Shown: positions 1 to 9,087, counted from the first letter of the stretch. The stretch: 64,000 nt of DNA from Stagnihabitans sp038231395 (GCA_038231395.1 JBBRLL010000002.1:1-64000); one strand, 5' to 3'. Notes: generated by a model from the sequence alone, not told the origin. Translations and numbers: made by a program.

Positions 1-2
1 GC

Positions 3-902
3 ATGAGCCTTGATGCGGTTCCAAATCTGCGCGGCCTTGATGGGGAAGGCTCGGTTCAGGTCCATCAGGACGCCGAGACCCGGATCGACGGGGCCAAGGT
101 TTTCTCGATCTATGGCAAGGGCGGGATCGGCAAATCCACCACCTCGTCGAACCTGTCAGCCGCGTTTTCGATGATGGGCAAGCGGGTGTTGCAGATCGGC
201 TGCGACCCCAAGCATGACAGCACCTTCACGTTGACCGGGCGGTTGCAGCCGACGGTGATCGACATCCTGAAAGACGTCGATTTCCATGCCGAGGAGCTGC
301 GGCCAGAGGATTACGTCGCCACCGGCTTTAACGGTGTGAAATGTGTGGAGGCGGGCGGGCCGCCGGCTGGCACCGGCTGCGGCGGCTATGTGGTGGGCCA
401 GACGGTGAAGCTGTTGAAGCAGCATCACCTGTTGGAAGACACCGACGTGGTGATCTTTGACGTGCTGGGCGATGTGGTCTGTGGAGGCTTTGCCGCCCCC
501 CTGCAACACGCTGACCGCGCCGTAATCATCACCGCCAACGACTTTGACAGCATCTATGCGATGAACCGCATCATCGCCGCCGTGCAGGCCAAATCCGGCA
601 ACTACAAGGTGCGGCTGGCGGGGTGCGTGGCCAACCGCTCTCGCGAGACCAACGAGGTGGACCGCTACTGCGAAAGGGTCGGCTTCAACCGTCTGGCCCA
701 TATGCCTGATATCGACGCCATCCGCCGGTCACGCCTGAAGAAGAAGACCCTGTTCGAGATGGATGACAGCGAGGATATCGTGATGGCCCGCGCCGAGTAT
801 ATGCGGCTGGCCGACGTGCTTTGGCGTTCTGTTCTTGGCGAAGGCTCCACCCCGGCACCGCTGCCGGATCGTGAAATCTTTGAATTGCTGGGGTTTGACT
901 GA
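3..902 (+). CDS. bchL: Light-independent protochlorophyllide reductase, iron protein BchL
   Basis: NifH-like ATPase that passes electrons from its 4Fe-4S cluster to BchN-BchB, which reduces ring D of protochlorophyllide without light. The 299-residue protein has a P-loop (GKGGIGKST, residues 38-46) and two cysteines (C126 in the GTGCGG stretch, C160 in GDVVCGG) where the homodimer-bridging cluster is held in this family. The ATG is at the very left edge, so its ribosome binding site is not visible; bchF, N, B and H normally lie just upstream. Its stop overlaps the bchM start by one base (TGATG), so the two are co-translated. Identity is very secure. Confidence 0.97.
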   Translation: MSLDAVPNLRGLDGEGSVQVHQDAETRIDGAKVFSIYGKGGIGKSTTSSNLSAAFSMMGKRVLQIGCDPKHDSTFTLTGRLQPTVIDILKDVDFHAEELRPEDYVATGFNGVKCVEAGGPPAGTGCGGYVVGQTVKLLKQHHLLEDTDVVIFDVLGDVVCGGFAAPLQHADRAVIITANDFDSIYAMNRIIAAVQAKSGNYKVRLAGCVANRSRETNEVDRYCERVGFNRLAHMPDIDAIRRSRLKKKTLFEMDDSEDIVMARAEYMRLADVLWRSVLGEGSTPAPLPDREIFELLGFD

Positions 903-1567
903 TGTCCGACTATGCAGCCACTTTAACGCGCGTTGAAGATTACTTCGACCGGTCCGCCACCAAGGTGTGGGAGCGGTTGACCTCTGAAGCGCCGGTTTCC
1001 CGCATCCGCCAGACGGTTCGCGAGGGGCGGGACCGGATGCGCGCGCTGATGCTGTCACGGCTGCCCGCTGACCTGAATGGTGTGCGGGTGCTGGATGCGG
1101 GCTGCGGTGCGGGGCAAATGACGGCAGAACTGGCCGCGCGCGGTGCTGATGTGGTGGCGGTCGATATCTCTCCGGCGCTGGTAGAGATCGCCCGTGCGCG
1201 TCTGCCCGGACATCTGGCCCACAAAGTTACCTTTGCCAGCGGTGACATGACGGCCGACCATGGCCGCTTTGACCATGTCGTGGCGATGGACAGCCTGATC
1301 TATTACGGCACCCCGGACATCACCGCAGCCTTGCACCGCTTGGGTGACAAGGTCGACCGCTCGGTTGTGTTCACGGTGGCCCCGCGCACTGCGTTTCTGA
1401 TGACGTTCTGGAGCATGGGCAAACTGTTTCCGCGCGCCGACCGCAGCCCGATCATGGTGCCGCACGCCTTCAAGACCCTGCACCGCGCCACGGATGGCCG
1501 CCTGACCAAGGTGGATCGGGTGTCGCGGGGTTTTTACATCTCGGAATGTCTGGAGTATCGCCCGTGA
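902..1567 (+). CDS. bchM: Mg-protoporphyrin IX methyltransferase BchM
   Basis: Transfers a methyl group from S-adenosylmethionine to the C13 propionate of Mg-protoporphyrin IX, the step after Mg chelatase and before the cyclase. The 221-residue protein is a class I methyltransferase; the SAM-binding loop VLDAGCGAG sits at residues 63-71, followed by the acidic VVAVDIS strand. It starts inside the bchL stop and ends overlapping lhaA, in the usual bchL-bchM-lhaA order. Substrate and product link it to BchH/I/D upstream in the pathway and AcsF, encoded at 5.2 kb, downstream. Confidence 0.96.
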   Translation: MSDYAATLTRVEDYFDRSATKVWERLTSEAPVSRIRQTVREGRDRMRALMLSRLPADLNGVRVLDAGCGAGQMTAELAARGADVVAVDISPALVEIARARLPGHLAHKVTFASGDMTADHGRFDHVVAMDSLIYYGTPDITAALHRLGDKVDRSVVFTVAPRTAFLMTFWSMGKLFPRADRSPIMVPHAFKTLHRATDGRLTKVDRVSRGFYISECLEYRP

Positions 1568-3006
1568 TCGTGTTCAAGTCCAAACACATTCAGCAGCTTG
1601 GTGCCAAATGGATGCCCTTCGCCGATGCAACTTCGGAAGGGTTGAGTTTTCTGCAACTGCTGCGGCTTAGCCTGTTTCAGGTTTCGGTCGGGATGGCGTC
1701 GGTTCTGCTTCTGGGCACCCTGAACCGGGTGATGATCGTTGAACTTGCCGTCCCGGCCAGTGTGGTCGCCCTGATGATCGCCCTGCCGGTGGTGTCTGCC
1801 CCGTTCCGCGCCTTGTTGGGCCACAAAAGCGACAATCACAAAAGCTGGATCGGCTGGAAGCGCATCCCCTATCTGTGGTTTGGCAGCCTGTGGCAAATGG
1901 GCGGCCTTGCCATCATGCCGTTTGCCCTGATCGTGCTGTCGGGCGATCAGATCCACGGGCCGGAATGGGCAGGCAAGGCGCTGGCGGGTATTGCCTTCCT
2001 GATGACCGGGATCGGAATGCACATGACGCAAACCGCCGGGTTGGCTTTGGCCTCTGACCGCGCAACAGACGAGACGCGGCCCCGCGTCGTCGCCTTTTTA
2101 TACGTGATGAACCTGCTGGGTATGGCGGTTTCCGCCGTGATCCTTGGCCTGTTGCTGCGCAACTTTGACGAGATCAAGCTGGTCCGGGTCGTGCAGGGCT
2201 GCGGCGTCGTCACCATGGTCCTGAACCTGATCGCCCTGTGGAAACAGGAACAGGTCCGCCCGATGACCCAAGAGGAGATGAATGAAACCCGCCCGATATT
2301 CCACGAGGGCTGGCGTGATCTTCTGGCCGGTGGCACCGCCGGGCGGCTGTTGCTGGTGGTGATGCTGGGCACCATGGGATTTCAGATGCAAGATGTGCTG
2401 CTGGAGCCTTACGGCGCTGAAATCCTTGGCCTTTCCGTAGGCTCCACCACATGGCTGACCGCTTGCAACGCGATGGGCGCGCTGGCTGGCTTCGTCTTGG
2501 CGGGCCGCTGGATGGGGCAGGGGCAGGACATGTTCCGCATGTCGGCGCGTGGGCTTCTGGTGGGTGCGGTGGCCTTTCTTCTGGTGATCTTTGCGGCCCC
2601 CCTGCAATCTGGCGTGATGTTCTTTGCCGGAGCATGGTGCATCGGTCTTGGTGCCGGACTGTTTGCCGTTTCCACCCTGACCGCTGCCATGGCCTTGCCA
2701 GAGCACGGCCATGCCGGGCGCGGGCTGGTCCTGGGGGCTTGGGGTGCTGCACAGGCCACGGCTGCAGGCCTATCCATCGCGATTGGCGGCGGCTTGCGCG
2801 ATATGGTGGGGAATTACGCAATGGCGGGTCATCTTGGCCGCCTGTTCGCCACCAAAACCTTTGGCTATGCCTTCGTCTACCAAATTGAAATCGTTGTGCT
2901 CTTTGCCACTATTCTCGCCTTGGCCCCGCTGGTGCGGGTGACCCTGTTCAATGCAAAAACCAAAGCTGACGCGGCCCGGATGGGTCTTGTCGACTTTCCC
3001 AACTGA
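1564..3006 (+). CDS. lhaA: LH1 assembly factor LhaA (PucC-family MFS protein)
   Basis: Polytopic inner-membrane protein of the BCD/PucC branch of the major facilitator fold, needed for assembly of the LH1 antenna, probably by handling bacteriochlorophyll delivery. About twelve hydrophobic segments run through roughly 480 residues, with the family's basic loop GHKSDNHKSWIGWKR near the first third. I start it at GTG 1564, which overlaps the bchM stop (GTGA) and has TGGAG eight bases upstream; ATG 1546 in the same frame is the alternative and would add six residues. It is followed after 20 bases by puhA. Confidence 0.93.
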   Translation: MIVFKSKHIQQLGAKWMPFADATSEGLSFLQLLRLSLFQVSVGMASVLLLGTLNRVMIVELAVPASVVALMIALPVVSAPFRALLGHKSDNHKSWIGWKRIPYLWFGSLWQMGGLAIMPFALIVLSGDQIHGPEWAGKALAGIAFLMTGIGMHMTQTAGLALASDRATDETRPRVVAFLYVMNLLGMAVSAVILGLLLRNFDEIKLVRVVQGCGVVTMVLNLIALWKQEQVRPMTQEEMNETRPIFHEGWRDLLAGGTAGRLLLVVMLGTMGFQMQDVLLEPYGAEILGLSVGSTTWLTACNAMGALAGFVLAGRWMGQGQDMFRMSARGLLVGAVAFLLVIFAAPLQSGVMFFAGAWCIGLGAGLFAVSTLTAAMALPEHGHAGRGLVLGAWGAAQATAAGLSIAIGGGLRDMVGNYAMAGHLGRLFATKTFGYAFVYQIEIVVLFATILALAPLVRVTLFNAKTKADAARMGLVDFPN

Positions 3007-3026
3007 CACCTTCGGAGGACCGACCC

Positions 3027-3800
3027 ATGCTGGGCTTACACTTCTTTGGCAACTTCGACCTTGCGTCGCTGGCAATCTGGATGTTCTGGGGCTTTTTCGC
3101 GCTGCTGATCTATTATCTGCAAACCGAAAACATGCGCGAGGGCTACCCGTTGGAGACGGAGGACGGCACCCCCGCTCCCAATCAGGGCCCCTTCCCGCTG
3201 CCAGCACCCAAGACCTTCATCCTGCCGCATGGCCGGGGTGAAGTGACCGTTCCCAATGGCGCAAGAGAGGCGCGCGAAGTGGCGCTTGGCCGCACCGCCG
3301 TGTCAGACGGCTTCCCGCACGCACCTTTGGGCAATCCGATGGTTGATGGCGTTGGTCCGGCGGCCTGGGCCCCGCGCCGCGACATTCCGGAACTGGACGG
3401 CCATGGCCACAACAAGATCGTGCCGATGACCGTGGCCTCTGCCTTTGGCGTCACCGCCGGACGCGACCCCCGCGGATTGCCAGTGCAGGCTGGCGACAAC
3501 GAGGTGGTGGGCCGCATCTCCGACATCTGGGTTGATGCGTCCGAACAACTGGCCCGGTATCTGGAGATTGACCTGAACTCCGGGTCCAAGCGGCTGGTGC
3601 CGGTGCCGATGGTCAAGATCTGGAAAGACCGGGTGCGGATCAACTCACTGACCTCGGACCTGTTTGACGGCGTACCTGCCACCAGATCAATGACCGAAGT
3701 CACCCTGCTGGAAGAAGACAAGATATCGGCCTATTACGCGGGTGGCACGCTGTACGCCGCAGCCAACCGCAAATTCGGATCGGAGTCCTGGCAGCCATGA
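3027..3800 (+). CDS. puhA: Reaction centre H subunit PuhA
   Basis: Caps the L-M heterodimer on the cytoplasmic side and carries protons to the QB quinone. The 257-residue protein has the expected single N-terminal membrane helix (about residues 12-31, LASLAIWMFWGFFALLIYYL) followed by the conserved QTENMREGYPLE segment and a PRC-barrel-like soluble domain. A GGAGG ribosome binding site sits eight bases before the ATG. Its stop overlaps puhB (ATGA). Length and start fit the family well. Confidence 0.97.
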   Translation: MLGLHFFGNFDLASLAIWMFWGFFALLIYYLQTENMREGYPLETEDGTPAPNQGPFPLPAPKTFILPHGRGEVTVPNGAREAREVALGRTAVSDGFPHAPLGNPMVDGVGPAAWAPRRDIPELDGHGHNKIVPMTVASAFGVTAGRDPRGLPVQAGDNEVVGRISDIWVDASEQLARYLEIDLNSGSKRLVPVPMVKIWKDRVRINSLTSDLFDGVPATRSMTEVTLLEEDKISAYYAGGTLYAAANRKFGSESWQP

Positions 3801-4429
3801 GCGAGCATGACGATTTCGCAATCGAGCCGGTTCCGGGCTTGCCAGAGCGCCCGCCGATGGGCGAGGAAATCCTGTGGCAAGGCCGGCCTGCGACTTTCGC
3901 CCTCGCCCGCGACGCGTTCAAGATCACCTGGGTTGCCAGCTACTTTGTCGTCTTGGCAGCCTGGCGGGTTTGGATGCTGGCTGACAGTGCTGCCACGGTT
4001 CTGGCGGTGGCGCTGCCCTATCTGCTGATCGGAGGGGTGGTTTGCGCCATCCTGACCGCGATGGCCGCTGTTCAGGCGCGGTCCACGCTTTACACGGTCA
4101 CGACGGCCCGGGTGGCCATGCGGATCGGCGCCGCGCTGAACGTCACGCTGAACATGCCGTTCAAGCAGATCGGCAATGCCAGCCTCGCGCTGAAGTCAAA
4201 CGGCACCGGCACCATCGCTCTTGAAACACTGGGCGAGACCCGTATCTCTTACCTCGTCTGCTGGCCGCATGTCCGGCCCTGGCATCTGGCCAAAACCCAA
4301 CCCGCGCTGCGCTGCATCCCCGATGCCGCCCGCGTGGCAAGGCTTGTGGCCGATGCTGCCGAAACCAGGCTGAATGTGCCGGTCGTATCGCGTGCCCATC
4401 CCGGCATGGCGCTTGCGGCGGCGGAATAG
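3797..4429 (+). CDS. puhB: Photosynthetic complex assembly protein PuhB
   Basis: Membrane protein that assists assembly of the reaction centre in Rhodobacter. The 210-residue sequence opens with a short soluble part containing GEEILWQGRP, typical of PH-like (bPH2) membrane proteins, then two or three hydrophobic segments between about residues 48 and 95, and a soluble C-terminal half. It overlaps puhA by four bases and precedes puhC by nine. Assignment rests on sequence style plus the invariant puhA-puhB-puhC order. Confidence 0.93.
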   Translation: MSEHDDFAIEPVPGLPERPPMGEEILWQGRPATFALARDAFKITWVASYFVVLAAWRVWMLADSAATVLAVALPYLLIGGVVCAILTAMAAVQARSTLYTVTTARVAMRIGAALNVTLNMPFKQIGNASLALKSNGTGTIALETLGETRISYLVCWPHVRPWHLAKTQPALRCIPDAARVARLVADAAETRLNVPVVSRAHPGMALAAAE

Positions 4430-4438
4430 GGGGAAGCC

Positions 4439-4903
4439 ATGTTCTCACAAGCCCGAACCACACCGCGCGCAGCACCAGAACGTGAGATGATCCCGGCGCC
4501 GTTGTTGTGGGCGATGCTGGCGCTTGTCTTGGCCAGCCTGATCGTCGTCAGCTATGCTGTGATCACAAAACGCACCCATGTTGGCGTGCCAAAGGCGGCG
4601 GCCATCGTCGCCGAACGCGACATCGTCCTGAAAGGCGGCGGTGCGCAGGCGGTGACCGTGCTGGACGTGAACGGAGCACTTTTGATGGACCTGCCGCATG
4701 GCGGCTTCATCACCGTTATTCAGAACGCGAATGAACGCGCACGGTTGACGGCCGGTGTTGATAAACTGCTGCCCTTGCGTATTGTGGAGTACGGCAACGG
4801 GCGCTTGACTGTGCTGGATGACTACACCGGATGGAGTGCCGAACTGGGCGCCTTCGGTTCAGACAATAGGGCCGCATTCGAACGGCTCATGTCGCAACAC
4901 TGA
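4439..4903 (+). CDS. puhC: Photosynthetic complex assembly protein PuhC
   Basis: Assembly or organisation factor for the LH1-reaction centre core. The 154-residue protein has one N-terminal membrane anchor (about residues 20-40) and a periplasmic domain of roughly 110 residues. A strong purine-rich ribosome binding site (GGGGGAAG) precedes the ATG at 4439. It is third in the puh operon, between puhB and the conserved 98-residue orf. The family is poorly understood biochemically; the call is from context plus architecture. Confidence 0.9.
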   Translation: MFSQARTTPRAAPEREMIPAPLLWAMLALVLASLIVVSYAVITKRTHVGVPKAAAIVAERDIVLKGGGAQAVTVLDVNGALLMDLPHGGFITVIQNANERARLTAGVDKLLPLRIVEYGNGRLTVLDDYTGWSAELGAFGSDNRAAFERLMSQH

Positions 4904-4926
4904 CAACCAATAATGGGAACCAAATC

Positions 4927-5223
4927 ATGGGAATATTCAGCAAATACGCCGAGGACGTACCGTGCACCGTCGAAGTAAGTCACCGCTTCGAAAGCCTGCA
5001 TGCCCACGTGCGTTTCAACAATGGCGCCGTCGTGTTTCCGGGTGACGAGGTGCTGGTTCACGGTGCGCCGATCATGGCCGCTTACGGAGAACTGATCATA
5101 GAGGATCGTCAGGCCACCATCACCCGCGCCTCTGCCCTTGAACGCTTCTGGACCCGGATGACCGGCGATTTCGGCTTCATGGAACTGTGCGAGTTTTCCT
5201 TTTCCGATCAGGTGACGCTATGA
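4927..5223 (+). CDS. Conserved hypothetical protein of the puh operon
   Basis: A 98-residue soluble protein in the position called 'hyp' in the conserved puhABC-hyp-acsF-puhE-hemA string of alphaproteobacterial phototrophs. No membrane helix or cofactor motif is visible; the sequence alternates beta-like segments (HRFESLHAHVRF, GAVVFPGDEVLVHG), suggesting a small beta-rich fold. Its stop codon overlaps the acsF ATG (ATGA), so it is translationally coupled to the cyclase, and a role in cyclase function or core assembly is a guess. It has no experimentally named function that I know of. Confidence 0.85.
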   Translation: MGIFSKYAEDVPCTVEVSHRFESLHAHVRFNNGAVVFPGDEVLVHGAPIMAAYGELIIEDRQATITRASALERFWTRMTGDFGFMELCEFSFSDQVTL

Positions 5224-6326
5224 ACGCCACCCCCAAGGCGCTGGAGGCTGACTACGCCGAACTGGCCGCGTCCCAACCGATGGACACGCAGGCGATGGCA
5301 ACAGAAACCACTCTGCTGAACCCGCGCTTTTACACCACCGACTTTGACGCCATGGACAAGATCGACGTGACCCCGGTTCGCAAGGATTGGGACGCTCTTC
5401 TTGCTGAAATGGCCGCTGATCCCAACAAGGGCCACTTCAAGAAGACCGTCGAATGGACGGAGTGGGATGCCAATTGGGACGGCATGGAACCCAAGCTGAA
5501 GCGTGAGTTTATCGACTTTCTCGTGTCCTCCTGCACCGCCGAATTCTCGGGCTGCGTGCTTTACAAAGAGATGAAACGTCGCGGTGCCAACCCCGACATC
5601 TGCGCCCTGTTCGGCTATATGTCGCGCGACGAGGCCCGCCACGCCGGTTTCATCAACGATGCGCTGCGTGAGGCGGGGGTGGCGGTGAACCTGGGCTTTC
5701 TGACCAAGGCCAAGAAATACACCTACTTCCAGCCCAAGTTCATCTTTTACGCCACCTATCTGTCGGAAAAGATCGGCTACGCCCGCTACATCACGATCTT
5801 CCGCCATCTGGAGGCAAACCCGGAGCACCGTTTCCATCCGATTTTCAAGTGGTTCCGCGAATGGTGCAACGATGAATTCCGCCATGGCGAGGCCTTTGCC
5901 CTGCTGATGCGGACCGACCCGAAACTGACCAACTCTTTCGCCAACAAGCTGTGGATCCGGTTCTTTCTTACCGCCGTCTATTCCACCATGTTTGTCCGCG
6001 ACCACGCCCGCCCGGAATTTCATCAGGCGCTTGGCGTTGACATCGAATGGTATGACCAGGAGGTGTACCGCAAAACCTCCACCATCGCGCGGCAGGTCTT
6101 CCCGATCGAGATTGACATTGATCATGCGCGCTGGTTGCCGAACCTGCGCCGGATGCGCGACGCTTTCGGCCAGATGGAGACGGGTAAGCGGCAAGGCGGC
6201 GCTTCTGGCTGGATCACCCACAAACTTGGCGTGGCGAAGGCTGCGATGGCCTTTGTGGCGATCTACACCATCCCGGTGATCAAGCGCGAACCACCGAAAG
6301 AAGTGCGACTGGAGCCGATCTATTGA
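5220..6326 (+). CDS. acsF: Aerobic Mg-protoporphyrin IX monomethyl ester cyclase AcsF
   Basis: Di-iron, O2-dependent enzyme that forms the fifth ring (ring E) of bacteriochlorophyll. The protein of 368 residues from ATG 5220 shows the carboxylate/histidine iron-ligand signatures DEARH and NDEFRHGE typical of ferritin-like oxygenases. The open frame extends upstream to 5187, but ATG 5220 overlaps the preceding stop (ATGA) and gives the family N-terminus, so I use it. Presence of acsF means ring closure can run in oxygen; the anaerobic bchE is not in this window. Confidence 0.96.
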   Translation: MNATPKALEADYAELAASQPMDTQAMATETTLLNPRFYTTDFDAMDKIDVTPVRKDWDALLAEMAADPNKGHFKKTVEWTEWDANWDGMEPKLKREFIDFLVSSCTAEFSGCVLYKEMKRRGANPDICALFGYMSRDEARHAGFINDALREAGVAVNLGFLTKAKKYTYFQPKFIFYATYLSEKIGYARYITIFRHLEANPEHRFHPIFKWFREWCNDEFRHGEAFALLMRTDPKLTNSFANKLWIRFFLTAVYSTMFVRDHARPEFHQALGVDIEWYDQEVYRKTSTIARQVFPIEIDIDHARWLPNLRRMRDAFGQMETGKRQGGASGWITHKLGVAKAAMAFVAIYTIPVIKREPPKEVRLEPIY

Positions 6327-6393
6327 CCGGTACCCCGCATAAGGCCGGGGGTTCGGGGCGGGCGCGTCCCTGCCCCCGGCTGCCCTTTGGCCT

Positions 6394-6453
6394 GCCAACT
6401 TTGCGGGGCTCAGCTTTTGGGGTGCATGCTTTTCGGGGTAATGCTTTTCGGGG
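6394..6453 (+). repeat. Four 15-bp repeat units resembling a pentapeptide-repeat gene remnant
   Basis: Between acsF and puhE the motif CTTT followed by a run of G recurs at 6399, 6414, 6429 and 6444, exactly 15 bases apart. In the frame beginning at 6394 the codons read ANFAG, LSFWG, ACFSG and then a stop, the style of pentapeptide-repeat proteins. No start codon with a ribosome binding site or longer frame accompanies it, so it looks like a decayed fragment or a chance short tandem repeat within the 181-base acsF-puhE gap. Confidence 0.6.
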
Positions 6454-6507
6454 ACGGACTGCAGCCCGGTTATTTGCCGCCCCTGCACCTACTGACCCGG
6501 GCCCAAT

Positions 6508-7332
6508 ATGACCGGCAACCCATGGATTGCAGCGCTGGCGACCCTGTTCCTGTGGTGGTTCTCCACCGGGATCATCCTTTGGCGGGTGCGGGTCGCTGAC
6601 AATGGCACGGATCAAGACCACGTCAATTCGGTGGTGATCGGTCTGCCCTTGCTGGCCGTGGGCATCGCTGCTGCAAATGCCTCGCTGCCGGACCTGTCGG
6701 TCAATGGCATTTATCTTGCTTTCCTTGCGGCACTGGCGCTTTGGGGCTGGATCGAGCTGGCCTTTCTGTCGGGCGTCATCACTGGCCCCAACCGTCAACC
6801 CTGCCCGCCGTTTCTGTCAACGAAAGACCGGTTCTGGCGGGCCGTCGGCACCATCGCCTGGCACGAGGCGCTGTTGGTCTTCACCCTTACAGCCCTTGGC
6901 CTTGCAACCCTGCACGCCGAAAACCCCTTTGCCTTTGGCACCTTTGCCTTGCTGTTTGTGGCGCGCATCTCTGCCAAGCTGAACCTGTTCCTTGGCGTGC
7001 CGCGGATCAACACGCACTTCCTGCCGCGCCCTCTGGCCCACCTTGCCAGCCATTTTCGGATCGGCCGGATCACCGCCTTCTTTCCGGTTGCGGTTTCCAC
7101 ACTAACTGTGTTTTCTGCCCTTCTGATGGAGCGGGCGATCAACGTCACTCACCCCGGGATGTCGGTTGGCTACAGCCTTCTGACCTGCCTTTGCCTGCTG
7201 GCCTTGTTGGAGCATTGGTTCATGGTCCTGCCGTTGCCAGACGAAAAACTGTGGCGCTGGATGATGCCAGCTCCGAAAAACCTGTCGCTGACACCACCAA
7301 GAGACCAGCTTGAGGACGCCAATGGACTTTGA
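6508..7332 (+). CDS. puhE: PuhE, putative photosynthetic complex assembly integral membrane protein
   Basis: A 274-residue protein (DUF3623 family in my recollection) with seven or so membrane segments and little soluble sequence except a C-terminal tail. In Rhodobacter it affects bacteriochlorophyll production and core assembly, mechanism unknown. It sits after acsF with a 181-base gap that holds the 15-bp repeats, and it overlaps the start of hemA by 11 bases. The acsF-puhE-hemA order is conserved in the order Rhodobacterales and supports the name. Confidence 0.92.
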   Translation: MTGNPWIAALATLFLWWFSTGIILWRVRVADNGTDQDHVNSVVIGLPLLAVGIAAANASLPDLSVNGIYLAFLAALALWGWIELAFLSGVITGPNRQPCPPFLSTKDRFWRAVGTIAWHEALLVFTLTALGLATLHAENPFAFGTFALLFVARISAKLNLFLGVPRINTHFLPRPLAHLASHFRIGRITAFFPVAVSTLTVFSALLMERAINVTHPGMSVGYSLLTCLCLLALLEHWFMVLPLPDEKLWRWMMPAPKNLSLTPPRDQLEDANGL

Positions 7333-8533
7333 CCAGATTTTCCGCACCCAGCTTGACGCCCTGAAAGCTGAAGGCAACTACCGTATCTTCGCCGAACTGG
7401 AACGCAAACGCGGCGAATTTCCCAAAGCCAACAGCCACAAGGATGGCGACATCAAGGAAATCACCGTCTGGTGTTCCAACGATTATCTTGGCATGGGCCA
7501 GCACCCGGCGGTCGTCAAAGCCATGGTCGACTGCGTCCAGTCGCACGGCACGGGCGCTGGCGGCACCCGCAACATTTCCGGCAACAACCACAAGCATCTG
7601 CTGCTGGAGGCGGAACTGGCCGACCTGCATGGCAAAGACGCCGCGTTGTTGTTCACCTCTGGCTATGTGTCAAACTGGGCGGCGCTGTCGACCCTTGGCA
7701 GCCGCATCCCGAACGTGGTGATCTTGTCGGATGCCGGCAACCACGCCAGCATGATCGAGGGTGTGCGCCATTCGCGCGCCGACAAGGTGATCTGGGGCCA
7801 CAACGACTGGCGCGATCTGGACCGCAAACTTCACGCCGTCGGGGATCGGCCGAAGGTTGTGGCCTTCGAATCGGTCTATTCGATGGATGGTGACGTGGCC
7901 CCGATCAAGGAAATCGTTCAGGTCGCCAAGGCGCATGGTGCGATGACCTATATCGACGAGGTTCACGCCGTCGGCATGTACGGCCCGCGCGGCGGTGGCG
8001 TGTCGGAACGCGAGGGTCTGGCCGATCAGATTGATCTGATCGAGGGCACGCTTGGCAAAGCCTTTGGCGTGGTGGGTGGCTATATCACCGGATCGGCACC
8101 TCTGTGCGACTTCATCCGGTCTTTCGCCAGCGGCTTCATCTTCACCACCGCTTTGCCGCCTGCCGTGGCTGCGGCTGCGACCGCCTCGATCCAGCATCTG
8201 AAATCGTCGCAGGTGGAGCGTGACCGCCAAAAGCAGCAGGTCGCCAAACTGCGCGCACGGCTTGACCTGTACGGCATCCCGCATATGGCCAACGAAAGCC
8301 ACATCGTGCCGGTGCTGATCGGCGATCCGGTCAAATGCAAGATGATCAGCGATATCCTGATGGACGACTGGGGCATCTACGTGCAGCCGATCAACTACCC
8401 CACGGTGGCAAAGGGGACGGAGCGTTTGCGCATCACACCTTCACCCTTCCACACCGATGCCGACATTGACCATCTGGCCACAGCGCTACATTCGCTTTGG
8501 CAGCACTGTGCCTTGTCGCGCGCGGTCGCCTGA
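7322..8533 (+). CDS. hemA: 5-aminolevulinate synthase HemA
   Basis: PLP enzyme condensing glycine and succinyl-CoA, the first committed step of tetrapyrrole synthesis in alphaproteobacteria. From ATG 7322 the protein has 403 residues; the PLP lysine is K246 in EGTLGKAFG and the cofactor-binding aspartate lies in YIDEVHAVG. The frame continues upstream to a TTG at 7310, but ATG 7322 matches the family N-terminus (MDFDQIF). It overlaps puhE by 11 bases, so it is expressed with the puh operon; a second ALAS elsewhere is possible, as in Rhodobacter sphaeroides. Confidence 0.96.
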   Translation: MDFDQIFRTQLDALKAEGNYRIFAELERKRGEFPKANSHKDGDIKEITVWCSNDYLGMGQHPAVVKAMVDCVQSHGTGAGGTRNISGNNHKHLLLEAELADLHGKDAALLFTSGYVSNWAALSTLGSRIPNVVILSDAGNHASMIEGVRHSRADKVIWGHNDWRDLDRKLHAVGDRPKVVAFESVYSMDGDVAPIKEIVQVAKAHGAMTYIDEVHAVGMYGPRGGGVSEREGLADQIDLIEGTLGKAFGVVGGYITGSAPLCDFIRSFASGFIFTTALPPAVAAAATASIQHLKSSQVERDRQKQQVAKLRARLDLYGIPHMANESHIVPVLIGDPVKCKMISDILMDDWGIYVQPINYPTVAKGTERLRITPSPFHTDADIDHLATALHSLWQHCALSRAVA

Positions 8534-8630
8534 AGAGGTGCGATGAACGCTGTAATCGCCTGATTTCGCAAGAATGTGATCTGGCATTGCGCCGGATTCG
8601 TATAGAACCTGATGGAGTACGAGGGAGACT

Positions 8631-9062
8631 ATGATGAAATTCAAACTGGCCATCGTTGCGGTTTTGGCCACCGCTGCAGCACCGGCCTTCGCCGCCGGTG
8701 ATGCCACCAAGGGCGAGGCGGTTTTCCACCAATGCCAGACCTGTCATACCGTGGCTGACAAGGACGGCAAAGTGCTGGCCGGCAAAGGTGCCAAGATTGG
8801 CCCTAACCTGTATGGCGTGTTTGGCCGTCAGGCTGGCAGCTATCCAGACTTCAAATACGGTGATGCCATGGTCGCGGCAGGCACCGGCGGGCTCGTCTGG
8901 GACGAGGCGCATTTCGTGGAATATGTGCAAAACCCCGCCGCTTTCCTGAAAGCGCAGACCAGCAACCCGGCCGCCGTGGCCAAGATGGCCTTCAAGGTCA
9001 AAGATGCGGCAACAGCAGAGGATGTCTACGCCTATCTGATCCAGTTCAGCCCGGCACCCTGA
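8631..9062 (+). CDS. cycA: Cytochrome c2 (soluble electron donor to the reaction centre)
   Basis: Periplasmic mono-haem cytochrome that shuttles electrons from the bc1 complex to the reaction centre. The 143-residue precursor has a Sec signal peptide ending near AFAAG (residues 1-22), the haem site CQTCH at 35-39 and a probable axial methionine M119 in AKMAFKV. It follows hemA after 97 bases, the hemA-cycA arrangement known in Rhodobacterales. A GAGGGAGAC ribosome binding site precedes ATG 8631; ATG 8634 is equally usable. With no pufC here, this protein is the natural direct donor. Confidence 0.93.
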   Translation: MMKFKLAIVAVLATAAAPAFAAGDATKGEAVFHQCQTCHTVADKDGKVLAGKGAKIGPNLYGVFGRQAGSYPDFKYGDAMVAAGTGGLVWDEAHFVEYVQNPAAFLKAQTSNPAAVAKMAFKVKDAATAEDVYAYLIQFSPAP

Positions 9063-9087
9063 CCCAACTGCCCCGTTTCAAAAACCA

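Noticed and set aside
5208..6488. 426-codon minus-strand frame opposite acsF
   Set aside because: Antisense to a certain gene, and its KHYPEKHAPQK region is only the reverse reading of the 15-bp repeats.
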